Shown: positions 51,513 through 61,035 of the stretch, piece by piece
Layout: each line of letters starts with the position of its first letter
Numbering within the stretch: the stretch's first letter is position 1
Assembly (NCBI RefSeq): GCF_001426905.1
Contig: NZ_LMFQ01000025.1
Coordinates: 1 to 64,000 of the forward strand
Origin: Caulobacter sp. Root1455
Lineage (GTDB): Bacteria; Pseudomonadota; Alphaproteobacteria; Caulobacterales; Caulobacteraceae
Direction of reading: 5' to 3'
DNA length: 64,000 nucleotides
Translations under genes and position numbers: made by a program
Notes under the pieces: generated by a model
The model's input: only the letters and a program-made list of their open reading frames with translations
Told to the model about the DNA's origin: nothing
The model's database searches: none

Positions 51513-53501
51513 ATGGCGCAAGACGACGATTTCGATCCCCGCCTGGGCAAGCCCCGCGCCCTGGGCGGCAAGCCCCAGAGCTATCTGTCGCGCATCCTGC
51601 GCTCGGCCATGCTGGCCAGCGGCGGGACCTTCGGCCGCGCGCCCCGGCGGTCCGGCTTCACCGGCGCGCGGATCGGCCGAGGGGCGGGCGTGGGCCAGGT
51701 CCTGATCTCGCGCGACCGTCTGGCCGCCTATCGAAGCCGCCGCGTGATCGTGAAGTTCTCCATCCCCAAGCTTTCAGGCAAGGGGCTCGCCGCGGCCCGC
51801 GCCCACATGCGCTATGTGCAGCGCGACGGCGTCACCCGCGATGGCGCGCCCGGCCAACTCTACGGAGCCGACACCGACCAGGCCAATGGACGCGCCTTCA
51901 TCGACCGCGCCGAGGCCGGCGAGGACCCCCGGCAGTTCCGGTTCATCGTCTCGCCCGAGGACGGGGCCGAATACGAGGACCTCAAAGCCCTGACCCGCCG
52001 GCTGATGGCGCGGATGGAAAAGGACCTGGACACCAAGCTCGACTGGGTGGCGGTCGACCATCACAACACCGGCCATCCTCACACCCACATCATCGTGCGC
52101 GGACGCGACGACCAGGGCGGCGAACTGGTGATCGCCAAGGACTACCTGACCCAAGGCCTTCGCGAGCGCGCCGCCGAGCTGGTGTCGCTGGACCTGGGGC
52201 CGCGCAGCGACCGCCAGATCGAGATGCGGCTGCGCGAAGAGGTCGGCCAGGAGCGGCTGACGAGCCTGGACCGGGGTCTGCTGCGCGATGTCGGCGAAGA
52301 CGGCCTGGTCTCGCCGCGACATGTCGATCCCTTGCAGCATTCGGTGCGCGCCGGCCGGCTTCAGACCCTGTCGCGCCTGGGCCTGGCCCGCGAGGACGCG
52401 CCCACGCGCTGGCGGCTGGCCGGCGGGCTGGAGGTGACCCTCAGGCGCATGGGCGAGCGCGGCGACATCCAGAAAACCCTCAATCGCGCGCTGATCGAGG
52501 GCGGCGTGGACCGCGACCGGGCCGACCAGGTGATCTATCAGCCTGCCGCGCCGGGCGCGCGGCCGGTGGTCGGGCGCTTGGTGGCGCGCGGACTTTCGGA
52601 CGAGTTGAAGGACCACCATTACCTGGTCGTCGACGGCGTCGATGGCCGCGCCCACTATGTCGAGATCGGCAGGAGCCTGGCCACCGAGCCGATCGCGTTG
52701 GGCGCCCTGGTCAGGGTCGAACCGCGACCCATCGAGGTTCGAGCCGTTGATCAAACCATCGCTCGCATCGCCGCGGCGCATGACGGGCGCTACAGCATCG
52801 ACCTGCACTTGGCCCACGACCCGACCGCCTCGGTATCCTTCGCCCAGGCCCATGTTCGGCGCCTGGAGGCCCTGCGACGGGGGCGCGTCGGCGTCGAGCG
52901 GCATGACGACGGCGCCTGGACCATCGGCGCCGATCATCTCGATCAGGCCGTCGCTTTCGAAAAACGCCAGGCCCAGACCGCGCCCGTGGTGGTCAAGACC
53001 CTGAGCGCCCTATCGCTCGAAGCTCAGGTCGGGGCCGACGGCGCGACCTGGCTTGACCGCCAATTGCTCGCGGACGCGCCCGAGCCGCTGCGCGACGCGG
53101 GCTTTGGGCGCCAAGCGCGCCAGGCCCTGGCCTTGCGGCGACAGTGGCTGATCGACCAAGGCCTGGCCCGCCAGGAGCTGGACCAGGTGATCTACCGGGC
53201 GGGGTTGCTGACCCGCCTGCAGCGCCGCGAGCTGATCGTCGCGGCTGAAGGCCTGGCGCGGGAGACGGGGCGGACCTTCTTCGAGGCGCGTCCAGGCCAG
53301 CGGGTCGAGGGCGTCTACCGGCGCGCGGCGGACCTGGCCAGCGGCCGGTTCGCGGTTGTCGAACGCAGCCGCGATTTCACGCTGGTTCCGTGGAAGCCGG
53401 TGCTGGAAGGGCGAGAGGGCAGGTTGGTCTCGGGCGTCCTGCGCGAGGCGGGGGTGAGCTGGACGATTGGCCGGGGACGCGACGGGCCGGTGATCTCGTG
53501 A
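51513..53501 (+). CDS. MOBP-like relaxase (VirD2/RlxS-type with DUF3363)
   Basis: 662 residues from ATG 51513, with TTGGAGG upstream. The N-terminal relaxase has VIVKFSIPKLSGKG, AHMRYVQRDGV, FRFIVSPEDGAEYEDL and the metal site DWVAVDHHNTGHPHTHIIVR (residues ~180-198). The C-terminal DUF3363 region (~320-650) includes IDQGLARQELDQVIYRAG and WTIGRGRDGPVIS. It nicks oriT and pilots the strand through the TraG/Trb channel. Length and domains match RlxS-type relaxases of alphaproteobacterial ICEs. Confidence 0.92.
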   Translation: MAQDDDFDPRLGKPRALGGKPQSYLSRILRSAMLASGGTFGRAPRRSGFTGARIGRGAGVGQVLISRDRLAAYRSRRVIVKFSIPKLSGKGLAAARAHMRYVQRDGVTRDGAPGQLYGADTDQANGRAFIDRAEAGEDPRQFRFIVSPEDGAEYEDLKALTRRLMARMEKDLDTKLDWVAVDHHNTGHPHTHIIVRGRDDQGGELVIAKDYLTQGLRERAAELVSLDLGPRSDRQIEMRLREEVGQERLTSLDRGLLRDVGEDGLVSPRHVDPLQHSVRAGRLQTLSRLGLAREDAPTRWRLAGGLEVTLRRMGERGDIQKTLNRALIEGGVDRDRADQVIYQPAAPGARPVVGRLVARGLSDELKDHHYLVVDGVDGRAHYVEIGRSLATEPIALGALVRVEPRPIEVRAVDQTIARIAAAHDGRYSIDLHLAHDPTASVSFAQAHVRRLEALRRGRVGVERHDDGAWTIGADHLDQAVAFEKRQAQTAPVVVKTLSALSLEAQVGADGATWLDRQLLADAPEPLRDAGFGRQARQALALRRQWLIDQGLARQELDQVIYRAGLLTRLQRRELIVAAEGLARETGRTFFEARPGQRVEGVYRRAADLASGRFAVVERSRDFTLVPWKPVLEGREGRLVSGVLREAGVSWTIGRGRDGPVIS

Positions 53502-53529
53502 CCATCAATTGGCGCCCTGCGGGCGCGGA

Positions 53530-53657
53530 TCAGCGCAGTTGGTGGATCGCGACGGCGACGCCGGCGACCATCAGGCCCAAGGCGCCCGCCCAGGCCCAAA
53601 ACGCCGCGCGGCGCTGGAGCCGGATCGAGCGCGAGGGCGGAAGAATCTGGAAGGCCA
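53530..53657 (-). CDS. Small single-TM protein
   Basis: 42 residues from ATG 53657: MAFQILPPSRSIRLQRRAAF, then a helix WAWAGALGLMVAGVAVAIHQ. The positive N-terminus before one membrane helix is convincing for a tiny membrane protein. There is no strong ribosome binding site. It is convergent with the relaxase gene. Function unknown. Confidence 0.4.
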
Positions 53658-53731
53658 TGAGGCCATTGTGCCTGGAAGCAAGGCGGTTGGCAAAGCCGGG
53701 CGTCGCCAGCGGGCTTGCCGGGTGTGGACAT

Positions 53732-53741
53732 CGTATATACG
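53732..53741. promoter_or_regulatory. Palindromic operator of the toxin-antitoxin pair
   Basis: The perfect 10-bp palindrome CGTATATACG lies 27 bases before the antitoxin ATG. It overlaps an AT-rich segment (CGTATATACGTTAT) that could be the -10 element, a typical site for autorepression by a ribbon-helix-helix antitoxin. Confidence 0.55.
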
Positions 53742-53768
53742 TTATCAGTACGGTCAAGGAGAGCGCCG

Positions 53769-54062
53769 ATGAGCAAGGATGCGGTATTCACGCTCAAGCT
53801 GGAGCCTCAGCTGCGAGACGCCTTCCTAGCCGAAGCCCAGGCGGCCCATCGACCGGCGTCCCAGATCGTCCGCGACATGATGCGTGATTTCATCCAGCGC
53901 CAGCGTGACGACCGCGAGCACGACGCCTTCGTCAGAGGCAAGGTCGAAGCCGGACGCCGCGATCGCGCCGCGGGTCTGGGATTCACCAATGACGAGATCG
54001 AGACCGAGTTCGCGGCGCGTCGGGCCGCGCTCCTGGGAAAGGCGGCTGAGGCCAAGGCGTGA
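53769..54062 (+). CDS. ParD/RHH-type antitoxin
   Basis: 97 residues, with AAGGAG before ATG 53769. The N-terminal ribbon-helix-helix (AVFTLKLEPQLRDAFLAEAQ, RPASQIVRDMMRDF) binds DNA. The C-terminal half, with ARRAALLGKAAEAKA, would wrap the toxin. The stop overlaps the toxin GTG (GTGA). It probably stabilises the ICE against loss. Confidence 0.85.
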   Translation: MSKDAVFTLKLEPQLRDAFLAEAQAAHRPASQIVRDMMRDFIQRQRDDREHDAFVRGKVEAGRRDRAAGLGFTNDEIETEFAARRAALLGKAAEAKA

Positions 54063-54343
54063 ACGTCCGCTGGACAGCGACGGCGCGGCTCGATCGTCTC
54101 GAAATCATGGACTACTTCGCCGCCGAAAATCCGCGGGCGGCCTTGCGCATGGACCAGCTCTTTTCCGACGCCGCCGCTTCGCTCGCGGCGTTTCCGCTAC
54201 GCGGGCGGCCCGGTCTCGTCGCCGGCACGCGCGAACTCTTTCCGCATGAGTCCTATCGGCTGATCTACGAGGTGGACGGTCAGACCGTGTGGATCCTGAC
54301 GCTGCTGCACGCCGCTCGCCGGTGGCCGCCCCAGCGCGACTAG
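54059..54343 (+). CDS. ParE/RelE-superfamily toxin
   Basis: 94 residues from GTG 54059. ParE signature: VRWTATARLDRLEIMDYFAA, NPRAALRMDQLF, LAAFPLRGRPGLVAGTRELF, YRLIYEVDGQTVWILTLLHA and RRWP. ParE toxins target DNA gyrase. It is translationally coupled to the upstream antitoxin and sits between relaxase and traG, so it acts as an addiction module of the element. Confidence 0.88.
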   Translation: MNVRWTATARLDRLEIMDYFAAENPRAALRMDQLFSDAAASLAAFPLRGRPGLVAGTRELFPHESYRLIYEVDGQTVWILTLLHAARRWPPQRD

Positions 54344-54514
54344 CGTCACGGTCTGATTGACCTTGGGCGACGCCGCCGCCGCGCGGGCGAGCGGGAAGGA
54401 CGGCGCCTTGCGCGGGCTTGACCGGGCACAGACGCCCTAAGCGGTTTTGGCATCTGGCCGGAGTCTGGCCTGGCCTCGCCGCGCCCCTGCCGCGAAGGCG
54501 CCGGGATCAGGCGC

Positions 54515-56548
54515 ATGACGCCCACAAAGCTCCTCATCGGTCAGATTCTCGCGGTCTTCGCGATCATGATCCTGGGCGTGTGGGCCTCGACCCAGTGGGC
54601 CGCGGCCATGCTCGGCTATCAGGCCCCGTTGGGCGCGCCCTGGGCGGCGCCGCTGGGGCTGCCGATCTATCGCCCCTGGCAGCTGTTCGACTGGTGGTAT
54701 CACTACGAGGCCTACGCGCCGGCCGTGTTCAACAAGGCCGGGATCCTGGCCGGCGCCAGCGGCTTCCTCGGCTGCGCGTGCGCCATCGCCGGCTCGCTCT
54801 GGCGGGCTCGGCAGGCGGGACAGGTCACCACCTACGGCTCTTCACGCTGGGCCACGCCCCGCGAGGCCGCCGCCGCGGGCCTCTTCCATGACCAGGGCGT
54901 GTTTCTTGGCCGGCTGGGACGGCGCTATCTGCGACATTCCGGGCCCGAGCACGTCATGGCCTTCGCGCCGACCCGGTCGGGCAAGGGCGTGGGCCTGGTG
55001 GTCCCAAGCCTGCTGTCCTGGACCGGCAGCGCCGTCGTCCACGACATCAAGGGTGAGAACTGGACCCTGACGGCCGGTTGGCGGGCCCGCTTCTCCCACT
55101 GCCTGCTGTTCAACCCGACCGACGCCCGCTCGGCCCGCTACAATCCATTGCTGGAAGTGCGCAAAGGGCCAGACGAGGTCCGCGACGTTCAGAACATCGC
55201 CGACGTGCTCGTAGACCCCGAAGGGGCTTTGGAGCGCCGGTCGCACTGGGAGAAAACCAGCCACAGTCTGCTGGTCGGGGCGATCCTCCATGTCCTGTAC
55301 GCCGAGGAGGAAAAGACCCTCGCCCGGGTCGCCACCTTCCTGTCCGATCCCCAGCGCTCTTTCGCCCATACCCTGCGGCGGATGATGGCCACCAATCACC
55401 TGGGCACGCCGGACGCGCCCCAGGTCCATCCCGTGGTGGCCAGCGCGGCGCGCGAGGTCCTCAACAAGTCGGAAAACGAACGCAGCGGCGTGCTCTCCAC
55501 CGCCATGTCGTTCCTGGGGCTCTATCGCGATCCCACCGTGGCCTTGACCACCAGCGCCTGCGACTGGCGCATCGCCGACCTGGTCGACGCGCCATCGCCG
55601 GTCACCCTCTACCTGGTCATTCCGCCGTCCGACATCTCTCGCACCAAGCCTCTGGTGCGACTGGTGCTCAACCAGATCGGCCGGCGTCTGACCGAGCGGC
55701 TGGAAGGCGATCCCAAGAAGAGCCGCAAGCATCAGCTGCTGATGATGCTGGACGAGTTTCCGGCCCTGGGACGGCTGGACTTCTTCGAGACCGCCCTGGC
55801 CTTCATGGCCGGCTACGGCATCCGCGCCTATCTGATCGCCCAGTCGCTCAACCAGATCTCCAAGGCCTACGGCGAGAACAACGCCATCCTGGACAATTGC
55901 CATGTCCGCGTCGCGTTCTCCTCCAACGACGAGCGCACCGCCAAGCGGATCTCGGACGCGCTGGGCACGGCCACCGAGCTGCGGGCCCAGCGCAACTACG
56001 CCGGCCATCGCCTGTCGCCCTGGCTCAGCCACGTCATGGTCAGCCGCCAGGAAACCGCCCGGCCGCTGCTGACGCCCGGTGAAGTGATGCAGCTGCCGCC
56101 CAATGAGGCCCTGGTGCTGGTGTCGGGCCTGGCGCCCATCCGCGCCAAGAAGCTGCGCTATTACGAGGACCACAACTTCACCGCCCGCCTCGCGCCGCCG
56201 CCCGCCTTGACTGACGGCCCCTATGGCGATCGCCCGCCGGCCCGCGGCGACGACTGGGGCGGTCAGGTGCGCGGACTCCACGCGGGTCTGGGGACCGAGG
56301 CCGAGGACGATCTGGATGCCGCGGTCGAGGGCGGCCTGCAGCAGGAGCGTCATCCAGGCCTGTTCGATGAGGTCGTCGCCCGTCCCGCGGCCGACGAGAC
56401 GGAGCTCGGTTTGGGGCTGGCCGACGACGACAGCGACGCGGTCGCCGATCGCCAGGCCATGGCCCGCGCCGGCCAACCGATCGCCCGCGCCCACGCCATG
56501 AATGAAGGAGCCGGTCGTGACGACGACGACCTGCTGCCGGCTTTTTGA
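54515..56548 (+). CDS. traG: TraG/VirD4-type coupling protein
   Basis: 677 residues. Two N-terminal membrane helices (QILAVFAIMILGVWASTQWA; GILAGASGFLGCACAIAGSL). Walker A FAPTRSGKGVGLVVP (~148-162), Walker B LLMMLDEFPALG (~405-416), and the characteristic AFSSNDERTAKRISDALG. It pumps the relaxase-DNA complex into the Trb channel. The last ~100 residues are unusually acidic and low in complexity (EDDLDAAVEG, LADDDSDAV), extending beyond the family core. Confidence 0.93.
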   Translation: MTPTKLLIGQILAVFAIMILGVWASTQWAAAMLGYQAPLGAPWAAPLGLPIYRPWQLFDWWYHYEAYAPAVFNKAGILAGASGFLGCACAIAGSLWRARQAGQVTTYGSSRWATPREAAAAGLFHDQGVFLGRLGRRYLRHSGPEHVMAFAPTRSGKGVGLVVPSLLSWTGSAVVHDIKGENWTLTAGWRARFSHCLLFNPTDARSARYNPLLEVRKGPDEVRDVQNIADVLVDPEGALERRSHWEKTSHSLLVGAILHVLYAEEEKTLARVATFLSDPQRSFAHTLRRMMATNHLGTPDAPQVHPVVASAAREVLNKSENERSGVLSTAMSFLGLYRDPTVALTTSACDWRIADLVDAPSPVTLYLVIPPSDISRTKPLVRLVLNQIGRRLTERLEGDPKKSRKHQLLMMLDEFPALGRLDFFETALAFMAGYGIRAYLIAQSLNQISKAYGENNAILDNCHVRVAFSSNDERTAKRISDALGTATELRAQRNYAGHRLSPWLSHVMVSRQETARPLLTPGEVMQLPPNEALVLVSGLAPIRAKKLRYYEDHNFTARLAPPPALTDGPYGDRPPARGDDWGGQVRGLHAGLGTEAEDDLDAAVEGGLQQERHPGLFDEVVARPAADETELGLGLADDDSDAVADRQAMARAGQPIARAHAMNEGAGRDDDDLLPAF

Positions 56549-56560
56549 GGGGGCGGCGAC

Positions 56561-56965
56561 ATGAAGCCCCGCCATCACCTTTATCTCGACGACGCCCTGA
56601 CCGAGGCGCTCGACCGCCTGGGCGGCAAGCCGGGAACCTCCAAGTCGGCGATCGTGGCCGACGCCCTGCGCGCCTATCTGGACCGTCGCGCGGCCAGCGA
56701 GATGGACACGCTGTTCAAGGTGCGGCTGGACCGGATGAGCCGCCAACTGAACCGGCTCGAGCGCGACCAGAAGGTCCTGCTCGAGAGCCTGGCCTTGTTC
56801 GTCCGCTACCAACTGACCGTCACCGCGCCGCTGCCCGAGGCCGACAAGGCCGCCCAGGCCGTGGGACGCGAGCGCTTCCAGCGCTTTGTCGACCAGGTCG
56901 GCCGGCAGCTGGCCAGCGGCCACGCGACCCTGGACGTCGACGGGGACGGGGAGGGCGCGCGATGA
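56561..56965 (+). CDS. Ribbon-helix-helix accessory protein of the trb operon
   Basis: 134 residues. The N-terminal RHH reads PRHHLYLDDALTEALDRLGG, then TSKSAIVADALRAYLDRRAA. A coiled-coil-like centre (KVRLDRMSRQLNRLERDQKV) follows. Proteins of this type regularly lie between traG and trbB in alphaproteobacterial ICEs (sometimes annotated CopG-family). The stop overlaps the trbB start (ATGA). It is probably a DNA-binding transfer regulator. Confidence 0.85.
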   Translation: MKPRHHLYLDDALTEALDRLGGKPGTSKSAIVADALRAYLDRRAASEMDTLFKVRLDRMSRQLNRLERDQKVLLESLALFVRYQLTVTAPLPEADKAAQAVGRERFQRFVDQVGRQLASGHATLDVDGDGEGAR

Positions 56966-57969
56966 GCCTCATTCAGCCCGAGACCTTCGAGCGCCGCCGC
57001 ACCATGCTGCGCACCGCCATGGGGCCGGCCATCCAGGCGGCCCTGGTCGATCCGGCCGTCGTCGAGGTGATGGTCAATCCCGACGGCGCCCTGCGTCTGG
57101 ACCGGCTGGGCGAGGGCCGGGTCGACACCGGGGTGGTGCTGGCCCCGGCCGAGGTCGAGCGGATCATCCGCCTGGTCGCCAGCCACGTCCGCGCCGAAGT
57201 CCACGCCGGCGCCCCGATCGTCAGCGGCGACCTGCCGCCCCGCGACGGCGCGCTGACGGGCGAGCGCTTCGAAGGCGTCCTGCCGCCGGTGTCGGCCGGT
57301 CCGTGCTTTTCGATCAGGAAGCCGGCGAGCCGGATCCACACCCTGGACGACTATGTGGCCGACGGGGTCCTGGCCCCGGTCCAGGCCGACCTCCTTCGTC
57401 AGGCGATCGTCGACCGCCTCAACATCGTGATCGTTGGCGCGACCTCGGCGGGCAAGACGACCCTGGCCAATGCCTTGTTGGCGGAGATCGCGCGCCAGGA
57501 CGAGCGGGTCGTCATCTTGCAGGACGTGCCCGAGCTGCAATGCGCCGCGCCCGATTGCGTGGCGCTGCGCACACGGCCCGGCGTCGTCAGCATGGCCGAT
57601 CTGGTGCGCTCGACCCTGAGATTGCGGCCTGACCGAATCGTCGTGGGCGAGGTGCGCGGCGGCGAGGCGCTCGATCTTCTCAAGGCCTGGAACACCGGCC
57701 ACCCGGGCGGCCTGTCGACGATCCACGCCAATTCGGCGCGCTCGGCCCTCTATCGGCTGGAGCAACTCGTCCAGGAGAGCGTCATGGCCGTGCCGCGCCG
57801 GCTTATCGCCGAGGCGGTCGATCTCCTGGTCTTCATACGTGGTCGGGGAACCGGCCGACGTGTCGAGAGCCTCGCCCGGGTCACGGGCCTCGACTCCGCC
57901 GGCGACTACGTCGTCGCCGATCTCGACCCTCCTCAGCTCAAAGCTCTAAGGCACGGAGAAATAAAATGA
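56962..57969 (+). CDS. trbB: TrbB, type IV secretion ATPase (VirB11 family)
   Basis: 335 residues. Walker A IVGATSAGKTTLANALL (~155-171), Asp box VVILQDVPELQ, Walker B region RPDRIVVGEVRGGEALDLL, and the His box WNTGHPGGLSTIHAN. It is a hexameric traffic ATPase at the base of the mating-pair formation system. It is coupled to neighbours by ATGA overlaps at both ends. Confidence 0.94.
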   Translation: MSLIQPETFERRRTMLRTAMGPAIQAALVDPAVVEVMVNPDGALRLDRLGEGRVDTGVVLAPAEVERIIRLVASHVRAEVHAGAPIVSGDLPPRDGALTGERFEGVLPPVSAGPCFSIRKPASRIHTLDDYVADGVLAPVQADLLRQAIVDRLNIVIVGATSAGKTTLANALLAEIARQDERVVILQDVPELQCAAPDCVALRTRPGVVSMADLVRSTLRLRPDRIVVGEVRGGEALDLLKAWNTGHPGGLSTIHANSARSALYRLEQLVQESVMAVPRRLIAEAVDLLVFIRGRGTGRRVESLARVTGLDSAGDYVVADLDPPQLKALRHGEIK

Positions 57970-58304
57970 ATGACCGCGCGACTTCATGCGCGCCGCGCGA
58001 CCTGCGCCCGCTGCTTCTCACCCTCACCCTGACCTTGCTGGTCAGCGTCCAGGCCCAGGCGGCCGGATCCGGCATGCCCTGGGAGGAGCCTCTCCAGCAG
58101 GTGCTGGAGTCCGTCCAGGGGCCTGTCGCCAAGATCGTCGCGGTGCTTGTGATCATCAGCACCGGCCTCGCCCTGGCGTTTGGCGAGACCTCGGGCGGCT
58201 TTCGCAAGCTGATCCAGATCGTCTTTGGGCTCAGCATCGCGTTCGCGGCCTCCAGCTTCTTCCTGTCGTTCTTCAGCTTCGGCGGCGGAGCGCTGGTCGC
58301 GTGA
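57966..58304 (+). CDS. trbC: TrbC, conjugative pilin precursor (VirB2 family)
   Basis: 112 residues. Long signal-type helix (LLLTLTLTLLVSVQAQAAG), then PWEEPLQQVLESVQGPVAKI and a second membrane segment (FGLSIAFAASSFFLSFFSF), the standard two-helix TrbC/VirB2 layout. It is cleaved and probably cyclised with TraF. Both ends overlap neighbouring genes. Confidence 0.9.
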   Translation: MNDRATSCAPRDLRPLLLTLTLTLLVSVQAQAAGSGMPWEEPLQQVLESVQGPVAKIVAVLVIISTGLALAFGETSGGFRKLIQIVFGLSIAFAASSFFLSFFSFGGGALVA

Positions 58305-58600
58305 CGGGTCCAGCCACCCCTTCGAATGTCGGGACGCCCGGCTCCGGTGTCGCCGGTTTCGACATCCCGCTGCATCGGGCGCTGACCGCGCCGATCCTCC
58401 TGGGCGGCGCGCCCCGGGCGATCGCCATCCTCAACGGCACCCTGGCCGGGGCGCTTGGCCTTGGCCTCCAGCAATGGATCCCCGGGCTGGTGGTGTGGGT
58501 GATCGGCCATAGCCTGGCGGTGTTCGCCGCCAAGCGGGACCCGCAGTTCGCCCCGGTCCTGATGCGTCACCTTCGCCAGAAGGGGTGGCTGCGATGCTGA
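58301..58600 (+). CDS. trbD: TrbD (VirB3 family)
   Basis: 99 residues from GTG 58301, overlapping the trbC stop. VirB3/TrbD pattern: FDIPLHRALTAPILLGGAPR, membrane helices AIAILNGTLAGALGLGLQQW and PGLVVWVIGHSLAVFAAKRD, then DPQFAPVLMRHLRQKGWL. Inner-membrane subunit next to the TrbE ATPase. The stop overlaps the trbE start by 7 bp. Confidence 0.9.
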   Translation: MTGPATPSNVGTPGSGVAGFDIPLHRALTAPILLGGAPRAIAILNGTLAGALGLGLQQWIPGLVVWVIGHSLAVFAAKRDPQFAPVLMRHLRQKGWLRC

Positions 58601-61035
58601 ACCTGCGCGAATATCGCGACAGCGCCGACCGCCTGGCCGACCACGTCCCCTGGGCCGCCCTGGTCGCTCCTGGCGTCGTGCTCAACAAGGACGGCGGCTT
58701 CCAGCGGACCTTCCGCTTTCGTGGCCCCGACCTGGAAAGCGCGACGGACGCCGAACTCGTCGCCGTCTGCGCGCGGGCCAACAACGCCTTGCGCAGACTG
58801 GGCAGCGGATGGGCCCTGTTCTTCGACGCCGAGCGCGCGCCGGCCCTGGGCTACCCCGACAGCGCCTTTCCCGATGCTGCGTCCTGGCTGGTCGACGAGG
58901 AGCGGCGTGGCGGTTTCGACGGCCGCCGGGGCGAGCTCTTCGAGAGCCGCTGTCACCTGACCTTCTTCTACCTGCCGCCCGCCGACCAGGTCAGCCGGGC
59001 CGAGCGGATGCTGATCGAGCGTGAAACCGGCCAGACGGGGCGAGACTGGCGCCAGGAGCTTGCGGCCTTCGTCGCCCAGACCGATCGGATCCTCGATCTG
59101 CTGGCCGGCTTCATGCCGCAGATCCGGCCGCTCGATGATGTCGAAACCCTGACCTTCCTGCACGCGGCGGTGTCGGCCAAGCGCCATCGCGTCGCCGTGC
59201 CGCCAACGCCGATGTACCTGGACGGTCTTCTGGTCGACACGCCGCTGAGCGGCGGCATGGAGCCCCGTTTGGGCGAGCGGCGCCTGCGCACGCTGACGGT
59301 GCTGGGCTTTCCAAACACCACGCGGCCAGGGCTGCTGGACGCCCTCAATCATCAAGGGTTCGCCTATCGCTGGTCCACGCGGTTCATCGCCTTGGACAAG
59401 CCCGCGGCCGCCAAGGCCCTGGGGCGGATCCGCCGCCAATGGTTCAACAAGCGCAAGTCGGTCGTGCAGATCCTGCGCGAGGTCATCAGCAACGAGCCCG
59501 CGCCGCTGACCGACAGCGACGCCGACAACCAGTTGGCCGACGCGGACCTGGCGCTGCAGGAACTGGGCGGCGACCACGTCGCCTTCGGCTTCCTGACCAC
59601 CACCATCACCGTGGTCGACGCCGATCGCGACGCGGCCGAGGAGAAGGTTCGTCAGGTCGAACGCGTCCTGGGCGGGCTCGGGTTCACCTGCATTCGCGAG
59701 CAGGTCAACGCGGTGGAGTCCTGGCTCGGATCGCTCCCCGGTCAGGTCTACGCCAATGTCCGCCAGCCGCTGGTTCACACCCTGAACCTGGCCCACCTGA
59801 TGCCGTTGTCGGCGGTGTGGGCCGGGCAGGCGGGCAATCCGCACCTGAAGGGACCGGCGACCTTCTACGCCGTCACCAGCGGCTCCACGCCCTTTCGCTA
59901 TGCGACCCATGTCGACGACGTCGGTCACCAACTGCTCGCCGGCCCGACCGGCGCGGGCAAGTCGGTGCTGCTGGCGCTGCTGGCGCTGCAGTTTCGGCGC
60001 TACGACGAGGCCCAGGTCTATGTGTTCGACAAGCGCTTTTCCTCGCGCGCGGCGGTGCTGGCCATGGGCGGTCGCCATCACGGCCTGGCGGCCGACGCGG
60101 GCCTGGCCTTCCAGCCTCTTCGGCGCATCGACCAGCCGGGCGAGCGCGCCTGGGCCATCGACTGGCTGGGCGATCTGCTGGCCGGCGAGAACCTGGTGGT
60201 CACGCCCCAGACCAAGGAGGCGCTGTGGTCGGCCCTGGGGAGCCTGGCCAGCGCCCCGGCCGCCGAACGGACCCTGACAGGGCTCTCGATGCTCCTGCAG
60301 TCCAACGCCCTGAAGGCGGCCCTTGCGCCCTACACGCTGGACGGGCCGTTTGGGCGCCTGCTGGATGCGGCGGAAGACGGCCTGGATCTCAGCGACGTCC
60401 AGTGCTTCGAGACCGAGACGCTGATCAAGACGCCTTCGGTGGTCGCACCGGTCCTGACCTATCTCTTCCATCGCCTGGAGGCGCGGTTCGATGGCCGCCC
60501 GACCCTGCTGGTGCTCGACGAGGCCTGGAAGTTCCTCGACACCCCGTTGTTCGCCGCCCGGATCCGCGAATGGCTCAAGGATCTGCGCAAACGCAATGTC
60601 GCGGTGGTCTTCGCCACCCAGTCGCTGGCCGACATCACCGACAGCCCCATCGCGCCGGCCATCATCGACGGCTGCCCGCAACGTGTATTCCTGGCCAACG
60701 ACCGGGCGATCGAGCCGCTGTCGCGCAAGGCCTATGCCGGCTTTGGGCTCAACGACCGGCAGATCGAGCTGATCGCCCGGGCCACCCCCAAGCGCCACTA
60801 CTATTTGCAGTCCCGCCTAGGCAACCGCCTGTTCGAGCTCGGCCTTGGCCCCGTGGCGCTGGCCCTGTGCGGCGCTTCGGATCCCGCGGTCCAGACCCTG
60901 ATCGACAAGGTGCTCGCCGATCATGGCCAGGCCGACTTCGCGGCGGGCTTCCTCGCCGCTCGCGGCCTGCCTTGGGCCGCGTCGCTGATCGCCGATTTCG
61001 TCCCCCCTCAAACCCACAAGGAGTCCGCGCCATGA
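58594..61035 (+). CDS. trbE: TrbE, type IV secretion ATPase (VirB4 family)
   Basis: 813 residues from ATG 58594, with a family-typical start MLNLREYRDSADRLADHVPW. Walker A LAGPTGAGKSVLLALLAL (~447-464), Walker B LLVLDEAWKFLDTP, and a VVFATQSLADITDSP motif. It is a large ATPase energising assembly and substrate transfer. Overlaps trbD and trbJ. Confidence 0.94.
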   Translation: MLNLREYRDSADRLADHVPWAALVAPGVVLNKDGGFQRTFRFRGPDLESATDAELVAVCARANNALRRLGSGWALFFDAERAPALGYPDSAFPDAASWLVDEERRGGFDGRRGELFESRCHLTFFYLPPADQVSRAERMLIERETGQTGRDWRQELAAFVAQTDRILDLLAGFMPQIRPLDDVETLTFLHAAVSAKRHRVAVPPTPMYLDGLLVDTPLSGGMEPRLGERRLRTLTVLGFPNTTRPGLLDALNHQGFAYRWSTRFIALDKPAAAKALGRIRRQWFNKRKSVVQILREVISNEPAPLTDSDADNQLADADLALQELGGDHVAFGFLTTTITVVDADRDAAEEKVRQVERVLGGLGFTCIREQVNAVESWLGSLPGQVYANVRQPLVHTLNLAHLMPLSAVWAGQAGNPHLKGPATFYAVTSGSTPFRYATHVDDVGHQLLAGPTGAGKSVLLALLALQFRRYDEAQVYVFDKRFSSRAAVLAMGGRHHGLAADAGLAFQPLRRIDQPGERAWAIDWLGDLLAGENLVVTPQTKEALWSALGSLASAPAAERTLTGLSMLLQSNALKAALAPYTLDGPFGRLLDAAEDGLDLSDVQCFETETLIKTPSVVAPVLTYLFHRLEARFDGRPTLLVLDEAWKFLDTPLFAARIREWLKDLRKRNVAVVFATQSLADITDSPIAPAIIDGCPQRVFLANDRAIEPLSRKAYAGFGLNDRQIELIARATPKRHYYLQSRLGNRLFELGLGPVALALCGASDPAVQTLIDKVLADHGQADFAAGFLAARGLPWAASLIADFVPPQTHKESAP

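Noticed and set aside
58567-60798. A 743-codon minus-strand frame over trbE
   Set aside because: Antisense to a complete VirB4-family ATPase; Gln/Arg/Gly composition typical of a shadow.
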